Source: Treponema sp.
GTDB taxonomy: Bacteria; Spirochaetota; Spirochaetia; Treponematales; Breznakiellaceae
NCBI GenBank assembly: GCA_009780545.1
Contig: WQZW01000002.1
Span: 1-20,357 of the forward strand
Length of the DNA stretch: 20,357 bases
Reading direction: 5' to 3'
The notes under the pieces are model-generated. The model worked only from the letters and a program-made list of their open reading frames with translations, was not told where the DNA came from and made no database searches. This document shows, one piece after another, positions 15,001 to 20,357 of the stretch. Position 1 is the stretch's first letter. Each line of letters begins with the position of its first letter. The translations under genes and the position numbers were made by a program.

Positions 15001-16399
15001 CCGGCTTGCCCCCTTCCGGGGCCGGCCAGAACAGGGCGACGTCGAAGGCCGTGTCCCGGCTTCCCGGAACCACGTTCAGGGCGAAGGATACCGGGTCGGA
15101 GCGTCCCAGTCGCAGGTCGCCGGAGGTAAAACTCACCCCGTCCGGCCCTCCCCCGATGTCTATCACGGCGGACAGTCCCGGGAAGCCGCTCCGTGTCAGG
15201 TCCTTGACGGAAAGGGTTCCCTTCGAGCCGAAGGGATCAAAAACCGCGCCGCCGGCGAAGGCCACGGTGCCGGAAAAGCCTGATCCCCCCTCCCCGTCCT
15301 CCGGAAGCGTAAAGGAGGCCTCGCGTACGTAAAAGCCGTCCCCGTCCCCAAAGACATCGAGGACGAAGGCCGAAGCCGGCCCCTGGGCGGGGGAACCGCC
15401 GGCCAGGTCCACCCGGTAGGAAAGGGTCCCCTCGGCAAGGCGGGTCAGTTCGGCGGTACCGGAAACGGAGACCTCCAGTATCCGGGAAAAATCCGCGAGG
15501 GCGCCGTCGAGGGCGAGAAAATCGCCGATGACGAAGCCCGCCGAGCTGAGCCCGCCGTCCATCTCGCCCGAGGCGACGTCGTAGCCGAAGCTCAGTTCCA
15601 GGGGCAGGGAATCGGCGATTTTTTCGATCCGGAAGAGTCCGTCCTTGAGGGAAACGGCGAAGGCCATGGGAACCGAGCTGAGCGCGTCCCCCTGGATGCC
15701 GGGGATGAGGAGAACCCCCTCCCCGTCGCCCAAGTCGCGGACCAGGGATCCTTCGGCCCTCATCGCCAGGTTGACCCGCACCTCCTCGGCCAGGGGCCCG
15801 GAACCGGCCAGGAGCAGGTTCCACGAACCGTCCAGGTTGAGGAGGCGGCCCTCCGTCCCGGCGACGAAATTGAAATCGTCCAGCCTCGCCGTTCCGACCG
15901 GCCCCCGCAGGATGAAGGTCCCGCCCCGCACCAGCACGGAAAGTCCCTCGGTAAAGCGGACGCCCACGGCCGCCCGCTCCCCTTCCCCACCGAGGGAATC
16001 CAGCAGTTCCGCGAGATCGAGGTCGCGGGAGGTATCGAAGTCCACCAGCGGGGAATCCAGGCGGAAGGAACGCACCGTCAGGGTACGCCTGAAGACCAGG
16101 TCGAAAAGCGAGTAGGAAAGCCTGAGGCGGCCGGCGGCCAGCACCGGCGAATCCCCGTATCCGGCAACGGCGAGGTCCCGGACGTCGAAGGCGCCCAGAA
16201 GCGAGGGACTGATCGAGGAATACGTTATCCTCCTTCCCAGCCTCTCCTCCGCCCCGCCGATCAGCCCGTCCCTGACTCCGGTGAGTCCCAGGCTCAACGC
16301 CCCCCATATCCCGGCCACGAGAAGGCCGGCCAGGGCGAGCAGGGCCGCGATGACGAGTATCTGAATGCAAAGCCTGAACGAAAAAGCCCTGTCCGCCAC
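12035..16399 (-). CDS. tamB: TamB-like translocation and assembly module protein (DUF490)
   Basis: TamB and its relatives are large inner-membrane-anchored proteins that span the periplasm. They are implicated in phospholipid transport to the outer membrane and in assembly of some outer-membrane proteins. The 1,454 residues start with an N-terminal membrane anchor (about 9-35, CIQILVIAALLALAGLLVAG). A very long beta-repetitive middle follows, full of short strands, Gly and Ser. The C-terminal DUF490 domain (about the last 350 residues) includes VRRGEVFYIQRSFYVRSGQI and ends LILRRVF. I chose GTG 16397-16399 because GGAGGG lies just before it and the anchor follows at once; the open frame extends 49 codons upstream but reads as non-protein. 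The stop lies 8 nt before bamA, whose ribosome site touches it. The helicase gene is 246 bp upstream, so a promoter may lie between. Confidence 0.93.
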   Translation of the reverse strand: MADRAFSFRLCIQILVIAALLALAGLLVAGIWGALSLGLTGVRDGLIGGAEERLGRRITYSSISPSLLGAFDVRDLAVAGYGDSPVLAAGRLRLSYSLFDLVFRRTLTVRSFRLDSPLVDFDTSRDLDLAELLDSLGGEGERAAVGVRFTEGLSVLVRGGTFILRGPVGTARLDDFNFVAGTEGRLLNLDGSWNLLLAGSGPLAEEVRVNLAMRAEGSLVRDLGDGEGVLLIPGIQGDALSSVPMAFAVSLKDGLFRIEKIADSLPLELSFGYDVASGEMDGGLSSAGFVIGDFLALDGALADFSRILEVSVSGTAELTRLAEGTLSYRVDLAGGSPAQGPASAFVLDVFGDGDGFYVREASFTLPEDGEGGSGFSGTVAFAGGAVFDPFGSKGTLSVKDLTRSGFPGLSAVIDIGGGPDGVSFTSGDLRLGRSDPVSFALNVVPGSRDTAFDVALFWPAPEGGKPGTALVRGVMGSSPRSLDATLSVSSMPVLGMAEMLLSGKVPKDLLARGGGGSAGLGVLRMDADGVLSTDFVRFRYGVSELVFSGGGFFGSFPFSGTESFVEFDGGRVEFSGETLDFSGGAEFGGRDGFAFTLNADYRGIPYLVEGRADGGSVYVGGPNDLDLRLFLAETGVSGHVLAEGFPLPFLGRPALLSVNAGLDSGGGGNWELDVRRLELADLAAPTGLSRIRVSGSAAGGPAGSSATFPELSFRDGTGELFGAAAFSWGDGKLLGDMVLGDGEETYAAEGSFGDGTLRLEMAASSVRLYRFSRAFSALVADGTLALGWDFAGNGLPEAELVVSRLHGNGPQGEISARGRLSLVDRSLTLAETDFDLSGLTGRIPALVLAVDDGRLRGNAEFGGAINGRPVRGLLSLDSSFVPTESWWDLDRALDEFSGSVDFVNAVFGEGGATQDFGFEFSRSGGNMRVSGGPRDMLRFIVDERANFLLVLSSPFPVRGSFVGSLRDGILDARGNDLLIDLAGLYAFLPADEEFFISEGFVSASLDVFGPVADPEFRGTARASGVRIHVPGFIARELRPVPFSAVFEGGEIRFGPVQVAVGGGAGTVSAVFAFERWVPRFFNLDIVVPARSPIPFAMNLTGFMAQGDTSGNLTITLENRSMNYSGNLFVNRTELSVDNDEIWRTREPFGNEDMPFNVDITINSGPSVEFLYPDRRFPVVRATAEMGSSIQVMADSVARQFAVVGDVQVRRGEVFYIQRSFYVRSGQIVFRENETLFDPRLTVRAELRERNQDGPVTISMLVDNEPLSSFNARFEASPPLSQAEISSLLWQRVAGAGFDEAQAESDSGRVLLSSGLDILSQFTAMREFERVVRNFSGLDMFSIRTQALQNIVFSGLMPQEVDTTLRVGDYFDNTTIFVGKYIGQDLFAQVMLSMRHDPGRQDWGGLVLRPDISLDFLGPYIAGFGLRIRWDFSPEARHTMFVDDNSISLILRRVF

Positions 16400-16497
16400 C
16401 TGCCCTCCGTAATTTCCGATCCTTATGCCACTATAACAAGCCGGCGGCGACTTCGTATCAGGAAATTCGCTCCATGACGCGCGGGATTTCGTCATGC

Positions 16498-16589
16498 GGG
16501 GCTCCCGCGTCCGTTTTCCGCGGGAAGCCCCGACCCTTGCCGGCACGGCAAGGCGGATACGGGGCCTTATCCCGCAAACCCCCGTATCA
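16498..16589. other. Two hairpins between the helicase gene and tamB
   Basis: Positions 16557-16589 have 9-bp arms, GATACGGGG and CCCCGTATC, around 15 nt. Positions 16498-16533 have arms CGGGGCT-CCCGC and GCGGG-AGCCCCG with one bulged base. Both are GC-rich without a following U-run. They may mark the end of the helicase transcript or the leader of tamB. The 16400-16645 interval has no other content I can support; a TATAGT at 16431-16436 on the minus strand could be a -10 box with no good -35. Confidence 0.45.
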
Positions 16590-16645
16590 TTATCGGCACC
16601 TTTGACCGCCCTCCTCCGGTCGGCAACGACGACGGCCCGGCATCC

Positions 16646-17857
16646 TTAGGATGACGAATCGACCGGATCGGCCTCTTCCGGAAGGGGGGCCCCGATCCTT
16701 CCCCCGTACAGTTCCTTGGGATGGACGACGATGCCCAGCTTCTTCTCCAGCAGGGCGAGCCGCCGCATCTGGACCTCGTCCCCGATGCAGACCATGATTC
16801 CCCGCCTGCCGGCCCGACCGGTGCGCCCCGCGCGGTGAACGTAGGAATCCGGGTTTTCGTCCAGGTCCAGGCTTACCACATGGGTTACCTCCGGAACGTC
16901 AAGGCCCCGGGCCGCCAGGTCGGAGGCCACCAGCACGGCAACCTTCCCGGAGCGGAAGTTCTGCAGGGCCGCCTTCCTGTCGCCCTTGTCCATGTCGGCG
17001 AACAGGCCGGCGGCGGCCACCTTCCGCCGCTGCAGGTCGGCGAGTATCTTTCCGGCATCGTAGGTCCGGCCGGTAAAGACCAGCGTCTTCCTCGGCCGGA
17101 CGGCGGCAAGGAAGGAGGCCAGGGTCTTCCCCTTCCGCCGTTCCTCGCTGAAAATGGCCCAGTGCTCGATCCGTTCCCGCAGGATCTCCCGTTCGTCCGT
17201 TTCCAGCAGGGCCGCGCCGGCCAACAGCGAACCGAAGACGGCGGAGGTTTTGGCCGAAACCGTGGCCGAACATGCCGCGACGGTAAGGTCCGCCTGCCCT
17301 TCCCTCCGTCTCCTGCCGGCGATCGCGGCGGCGAGGGCCGCGCTTTCCTCCCTGCATTCCGGGGCGGCAAGGCGGTCGGCCTCGTCCAGCACGAGGAACC
17401 GAAGCCCGTCGAAGGACAGCTTCCCGGAAGAGGCCAACAGGAGGAGCCTTCCCGGATTGCCGACCGCGACGGCGGGCTTGCCCTTCCTGAGCGCCTCGAC
17501 CTGCCGGCCGGGACTCGCCGAGCCTATCAGCAGGGCCGCCCGGCCGGGCGGGCTTTCCGGCCCCAGCAGGAAGTCGATCTCGCCCTTGATCTGCGAGCAG
17601 AGTTCCAGCGTCGGGGCGCAGACCAGCAGCTCCGGTCCCATGTAGGGACACGGGCGTTCCCCGGCAAGTCCCTGAAGGGCCGGAAGCAGGTAGGCGAAGG
17701 TCTTGCCGGTGCCGGTGGCGGAGCGGAAAACGACGCTCCGGCCGGCAAGGAGCGGCGGGATCGCGAGTTTCTGCACGGCGGTGGGCCGGGAAACGGAACG
17801 CAGGGCAAGCCGTTGCGGAAACGGGGGCAGGACTCCCAGCCCGGCAAAATCATCCAT
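16646..17857 (-). CDS. DEAD-box ATP-dependent RNA helicase
   Basis: DEAD-box helicases remodel RNA duplexes using ATP in the cytoplasm, typically in ribosome assembly or RNA decay. The 403-residue reading has all core motifs in order. A Q-motif type start ends PTAVQKLAIP (25-34). Motif I is SATGTGKT (46-53), motif II DEAD (158-161), motif III SAT (197-199). Motif V lies in ASDLAARGLDVP (311-322) and motif VI is HRAGRTGR (341-348). Motif Ia reads PTLELC instead of the usual PTRELA, and the TPGR motif reads NPGR, so it is a divergent member. The C-terminal tail is short, giving no clue to a specific target. ATG 17855-17857 has GGAGG about 12 nt upstream; the 47-codon open extension before it is Arg/Pro-rich and was rejected. 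tamB lies downstream with a 246-bp gap, so membership in the envelope operon is unproven. Confidence 0.93.
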   Translation of the reverse strand: MDDFAGLGVLPPFPQRLALRSVSRPTAVQKLAIPPLLAGRSVVFRSATGTGKTFAYLLPALQGLAGERPCPYMGPELLVCAPTLELCSQIKGEIDFLLGPESPPGRAALLIGSASPGRQVEALRKGKPAVAVGNPGRLLLLASSGKLSFDGLRFLVLDEADRLAAPECREESAALAAAIAGRRRREGQADLTVAACSATVSAKTSAVFGSLLAGAALLETDEREILRERIEHWAIFSEERRKGKTLASFLAAVRPRKTLVFTGRTYDAGKILADLQRRKVAAAGLFADMDKGDRKAALQNFRSGKVAVLVASDLAARGLDVPEVTHVVSLDLDENPDSYVHRAGRTGRAGRRGIMVCIGDEVQMRRLALLEKKLGIVVHPKELYGGRIGAPLPEEADPVDSSS

Positions 17858-17943
17858 AGGTTCGAGGTCCTCCACCGGAAAATTCGGACCGGCCCGCGGC
17901 CCGTACCCGGAGGATAGCACGGAAAACCGCTTTGAATAAAGAC

Positions 17944-17983
17944 GCGGAGATTTGGGGGGCAAATCTCCGCGCCTTGGTTGACG
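17944..17983. repeat. Dispersed hairpin repeat, copy 2 (minus orientation)
   Basis: Read on the minus strand this is CGTCAACC (17983-17976), 7 nt, then a hairpin of GGAGATTTG and CAAATCTCC with a 5-nt loop. Arms, spacing and loop length equal those of copy 1 at 8910-8947. The stem extends to a perfect 11 bp here (GCGGAGATTTG, 17944-17954, with CAAATCTCCGC, 17960-17970). It lies about 90 bp upstream of the helicase start. Confidence 0.7.
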
Positions 17984-18016
17984 GAAGCAAACCTTCACGG
18001 TTCGTGCGGGAACGCC

Positions 18017-18051
18017 GCCGATCCAATCCGACGAGGTCGGATTGGATCGGC
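18017..18051. other. Perfect 16-bp stem-loop past the HTH-repeat gene
   Basis: GCCGATCC-AATCCGAC (18017-18032) is exactly complementary to 18036-18051, leaving loop GAG. It begins 11 bp after the stop of the HTH-repeat gene on the transcript. No U-run follows, so it may be a bidirectional barrier, an RNA end stabiliser, or a protein-binding palindrome. The 17858-18062 interval otherwise contains only hairpin repeat copy 2 and a possible extended -10 (TGCTATCCT, about 17913-17921) for the helicase. Confidence 0.6.
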
Positions 18052-18062
18052 CCCCTTCCGTA

Positions 18063-18974
18063 TTATGATTTATTTCCTTTGGTTTCCAGGGTTTCCATTC
18101 CCCGCATGGCCTTCTCGTACAGGGGCCGGGAGATGCGCCTGGGGGTGTTGTAGCACCAGCTGTAGATGGTGTTCTCGCTGATGCCCAGTATCCGGCCTAT
18201 GGCCACCTTGGGCATGCGCTTGCTCTGCTTCCGCACCCTCTCCAACAGGGCCTCGGCCTCCTTCGCCGGCACGAGGTAGGCCTTGTGGGTGTTCCCGTAA
18301 TCGGAGGCCTCGAGCCTGTCCATATTGGCGGCGACCTTTTCGTACAGGACCCTGGATATGTTCTTGTGGGTCTCGAACATCCACCGGTACAGGGCGCAGT
18401 CGGTCATTCCCAGGTAGCCGGCCATGGCATGGACGGACATCGAGTTTGCGCGATAGTAGTCCCGCATCCGTTTCAGCAGGGGTTCGGCGTACTCCCTGCT
18501 CACGTAGTAGGAACCGCGGACCCGGCCGGTCCTCCTGCAGTCCTCGGCGTAGTCCCGGAGAACCTGAAGGAGCTTGTCCCGGGTGGTCTTCCTGATGTAG
18601 GACTTGCCGGTTTCCAGCAGGGCCAGGGCATGCCCGTACTTCCAGCCCACCGGAAGGCCGAACTCGGTCCTTACCTTGGCGACCTCCTCCAGCACTTCCC
18701 GTACTTCCTCGTCCGAGATGGAATCCCGTTGGCGTTTCCGGTCGTTGGAGTAGACCTTTTTTTCGTCGAGGATCCCCTGCAGTTTCGCCAGTCGGCCCGG
18801 GTAGTCGGACTTGAGCATGCAGCGGCCCTTGAGAACCCACTCGCTGATGGTGTTGTGCTTGACCCCGACCATCCGTCCTATCGCCTCCTTCGTCCAGCCG
18901 TACTCCGCCTTGAGCTTGCGGACCAGGTTGCAGAAGGTCTTCATCTGTTGGGCGGAAGCCCTTTCCATTGCCAT
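18063..18974 (-). CDS. Unrecognised protein of four tandem helix-turn-helix-like units
   Basis: This 303-residue protein is not from a family I know. It appears to be repeats of one DNA-binding unit of about 60-75 residues: a helix, a helix-turn-helix, then another helix. Unit 1 (about 11-69) has GWTKEAIGRMVGVKHNTISE. Unit 3 (about 162-222) has SMSVHAMAGYLGMTDCALYR. Unit 4 (about 236-297) has RMPKVAIGRILGISENTIYS. Units 3 and 4 share IS-R-LYEK after the HTH. Unit 2 (about 90-145) is degenerate but keeps the flanking helices. There is no enzyme domain, signal peptide or membrane segment. ATG 18972-18974 has GGGGGA 3 nt upstream. It has its own promoter with a palindrome across the -10, suggesting autoregulation. 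A multi-site DNA or nucleoid binder is inference. Confidence 0.85.
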   Translation of the reverse strand: MAMERASAQQMKTFCNLVRKLKAEYGWTKEAIGRMVGVKHNTISEWVLKGRCMLKSDYPGRLAKLQGILDEKKVYSNDRKRQRDSISDEEVREVLEEVAKVRTEFGLPVGWKYGHALALLETGKSYIRKTTRDKLLQVLRDYAEDCRRTGRVRGSYYVSREYAEPLLKRMRDYYRANSMSVHAMAGYLGMTDCALYRWMFETHKNISRVLYEKVAANMDRLEASDYGNTHKAYLVPAKEAEALLERVRKQSKRMPKVAIGRILGISENTIYSWCYNTPRRISRPLYEKAMRGMETLETKGNKS

Positions 18975-18984
18975 GAGTTCCCCC

Positions 18985-19007
18985 TTATGCTCCCATCTGT
19001 AGCATAA
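18985..19007. promoter_or_regulatory. Candidate operator over the HTH-repeat gene promoter
   Basis: TTATGCT (18985-18991) and AGCATAA (19001-19007) are perfect 7-bp inverted arms, 9 bp apart, centres 16 bp apart. The repeat covers the -10 box and the likely start of transcription. This is the usual place for a repressor site, and the gene behind it encodes a DNA-binding protein, so autorepression is a reasonable guess, untested. Confidence 0.5.
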
Positions 19008-19024
19008 ACGGGAAAAAAAGTCAA
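18996..19024 (-). promoter_or_regulatory. Sigma70-type promoter of the HTH-repeat gene
   Basis: Minus-strand -35 TTGACT (19019-19024) and -10 TACAGA (18996-19001) are 17 bp apart, with a T-rich spacer start. Transcription would start near 18989, leaving a leader of about 15 nt with the GGGGGA ribosome site. The gene is therefore expressed independently of the glycosyltransferase upstream, whose stop is 37 bp away from the -35. Confidence 0.75.
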
Positions 19025-19060
19025 GATAATCATGGCTTGGCCATCAGGACAGGAAAATAC

Positions 19061-20005
19061 TCAATTCCGCCTCTTGAAAAAATTTTTCCATTTCAGCATG
19101 CGCCGGGCCCGCCGTTCCTTTTTGCCCAGGTACGCGTCCAGGTCCTCGACCAGGAAGGCGAATTCGTCCAGGCGGGGCTGCATCTGCCGGCCTTCCGTCC
19201 CTCCGGAAGCGGGCCCGTTCGGGGCCAGGGACCGTTCCTCCAGCCGGAGCAGCCGCTTCTCCAGCCAGTCCAGGAAGGCCTTTTCCTCCCGCGCGTCCGG
19301 CCTGTCGAAACGGTCGAACTCGTACTTGACCACCTCGTCGCTGCGGATCTCCCCCCGGAAGGTGCGGTACAGGTTGAGCTTGACGCCCTTCCTCATGTAG
19401 GCGAAGCGGCCTTCCTTTTGAAAACGCCTGACGCTGGCCATGATGTGGGCCGAACCCAGGTAGTGCAGCGGCCTGAAGACGGAGGCCCGCTTGACGAAGT
19501 CGTTGTCCTCGGCGACGTAGATCGTGGCGTCGAAACCCCCGACCCTGTCGAACAGGCGTTTGGTGACGAAGATGCAGAAGCCGAAGGCCTTGGGATCGAT
19601 GCGGAGGTTCATCTGGACGGCGAGGTTGATCATCCGGTGGATGACGCGGTCCAGCCGGTACTGGGACAGGGGGCGGATCTCGCAGGTGGCCAGGTCGAAG
19701 TAGCGGTCCTGCATCTCCTCGTACACGTTGCGGATAAAGCCCCGGGGCAGGATCACGTCGGCGTCGAGGAAGAACAGGAATTCCCCCAGGGCCGCCGCCG
19801 CCCCGGCGTTGCGCCCGACCGCAGGCAGCCCGCCGTCCACCACCCGGCAGCCGGCCTCCAGTGCGATCTTTCGGGTATCGTCGGAGGAACGGGCGTCGGC
19901 GAGGATGATCTCGTAGTCGTCGAAGTTCTGGGAACGGATGCTCTCGAGGAGCGCCGGCAGGTTCTTCGCCTCGTTCAGGGCCGGAATGACGATGCTGACC
20001 TTCAT
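19061..20005 (-). CDS. Family 2 glycosyltransferase
   Basis: GT2 enzymes move a sugar from a nucleotide donor to an acceptor such as a lipid, glycan or protein. The 314 residues begin SIVIPALNEAKNLPALLESI, the typical GT-A start. They have a substrate-binding ADARSSDDT (36-44), the metal-binding DAD (81-83, in FFLDADVILP) and the ED pair (166-167, in YVAEDNDF). No membrane segment is present; the C-terminus is strongly basic (KKERRARRMLKWKNFFKRRN), which could hold it at the inner membrane face. Specificity cannot be read from sequence. It is not grouped with other glycan genes here. ATG 20003-20005 has GGAAG close by, but the -10 box is so near that this site may not be in the mRNA. Confidence 0.93.
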   Translation of the reverse strand: MKVSIVIPALNEAKNLPALLESIRSQNFDDYEIILADARSSDDTRKIALEAGCRVVDGGLPAVGRNAGAAAALGEFLFFLDADVILPRGFIRNVYEEMQDRYFDLATCEIRPLSQYRLDRVIHRMINLAVQMNLRIDPKAFGFCIFVTKRLFDRVGGFDATIYVAEDNDFVKRASVFRPLHYLGSAHIMASVRRFQKEGRFAYMRKGVKLNLYRTFRGEIRSDEVVKYEFDRFDRPDAREEKAFLDWLEKRLLRLEERSLAPNGPASGGTEGRQMQPRLDEFAFLVEDLDAYLGKKERRARRMLKWKNFFKRRN

Positions 20006-20013
20006 TTGCTTCC

Positions 20014-20042
20014 ATTATAATCGGCGGCAGGTCCCCTGTCCG
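20014..20042 (-). promoter_or_regulatory. Promoter of the glycosyltransferase gene, near-leaderless
   Basis: A perfect -10 TATAAT (20014-20019, minus strand) lies 8 bp before the ATG, with CGGACA 17 bp further up as a partial -35 (20037-20042). Transcription would start about 0-3 nt before the start codon. The mRNA would therefore be leaderless or nearly so and would lack the GGAAG ribosome-site candidate. Confidence 0.6.
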
Positions 20043-20068
20043 GGTTGTCGCCGTCCTTATCCGGGGCG

Positions 20069-20335
20069 TTAAAAACGGTAGCCGAGGCCGATGCCCAGGG
20101 AAAATTTTTCGTTCAAAAAGTTCTCGTATCCCAAACTCAGGCCCGGGATCACGGGGAAGGCGGAGCCGGAAAAATTGACGGCGAACGTTACCATGTTTTT
20201 GGGAAACTCCCGGGCGGGCATTACGTTGTCGCGGGATTTGCCCTTCGGCCTTCGTCGGACGGGTTCCGCCCTGCCGGACCGCCGGCATAGTTCGAATCCT
20301 GCAGGCCCTCGGCTACTTCCGCCGTAGTTTTTCAT
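20069..20335 (-). CDS. Small ORF of the 'MKNYGG' type with a beta-barrel-like C-terminus, copy B
   Basis: This 88-residue ORF starts MKNYGGSSRGPAGFELCRRS, with an almost identical ribosome site and first codons to the ORF at 2383. The first about 45 residues are Arg-rich and align with copy A (MKNYGG, GP, SGR in register, DNVMP against NDAVP). From about residue 48 it changes to MVTFAVNFSGSAFPVIPGLS and then LGYENFLNEKFSLGIGLGYRF. That is an amphipathic strand pair ending in Phe as in outer-membrane barrels. Too short for a barrel, it may be a deletion derivative that joins the leader to the end of a barrel gene, or a short family in its own right. No signal peptide is evident. The promoter lies beyond the window end. 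Confidence 0.55.
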   Translation of the reverse strand: MKNYGGSSRGPAGFELCRRSGRAEPVRRRPKGKSRDNVMPAREFPKNMVTFAVNFSGSAFPVIPGLSLGYENFLNEKFSLGIGLGYRF

Positions 20336-20357
20336 AACCTCTTCCCTCTTGATTCAG

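Noticed and set aside
16400..16546. 49-codon N-terminal extension of tamB
   Set aside because: Polar, Arg-rich text without ribosome site. GTG at 16399 has GGAGGG in front and is followed directly by the membrane anchor.
17858..17998. 47-codon N-terminal extension of the helicase
   Set aside because: It runs through the hairpin repeat and has no family similarity; the helicase core starts naturally at MDDFAGLG.
20288..20306. tRNA T-loop-like TTCGAATCC on the plus strand
   Set aside because: The flanks cannot form a 5-bp T stem and there is no acceptor or anticodon arm; it lies within the MKNYGG copy B reading.

Overview
The window looks like a chromosomal segment of a GC-rich spirochaete close to Treponema. 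The main support is one block on the minus strand, tamB-bamA-skp(ompH)-mutS. It is the same gene set and order as I recall for T. pallidum TP0325-TP0328. The encoded outer-membrane machinery shows a diderm cell. Species cannot be fixed from this sequence. Every convincing gene lies on the minus strand, so 'downstream' below means toward lower coordinates. Several very long plus-strand ORFs are antisense shadows of GC-rich genes.

Layout in the direction of transcription, from high to low coordinates. (a) 20335-20069: a small ORF with an Arg-rich start and a beta-barrel-like end. (b) 20005-19061: a family 2 glycosyltransferase with a near-leaderless promoter. (c) 18974-18063: an unrecognised 303-residue protein built from four helix-turn-helix-like units, with a clear sigma70 promoter and a palindrome over its -10 box. 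(d) 17857-16646: a DEAD-box RNA helicase. (e) 16399-8978: tamB, bamA and skp, the outer-membrane assembly and lipid transport genes. The tamB stop sits beside the bamA ribosome site, which suggests coupling. (f) 8813-5244: mutS (mismatch repair) and a comF-like phosphoribosyltransferase. (g) 5043-2421: two overlapping membrane proteins of unknown function, both with membrane segments at the two ends and a soluble middle. (h) 2383-1895: a second copy of the small Arg-rich ORF, then a broken outer-membrane barrel gene. (i) 1801-1536: hairpin-rich DNA, a tRNA-Gly(GCC) promoter and the tRNA. (j) 1392-1: a terminator, a possible 20-codon leader ORF overlapping nusA, and nusA itself, cut by the window edge.

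The core genes are ordinary. The unusual items are the four-unit HTH protein with its candidate operator, and the paired 'MKNYGG' leader ORFs 18 kb apart, each tied to barrel remnants. There is also a dispersed hairpin repeat (CGTCAACC, 7 nt, then a GGAGATTTG/CAAATCTCC stem) present both between skp and mutS and upstream of the helicase. No CRISPR array, insertion sequence, integrase or rRNA was seen.
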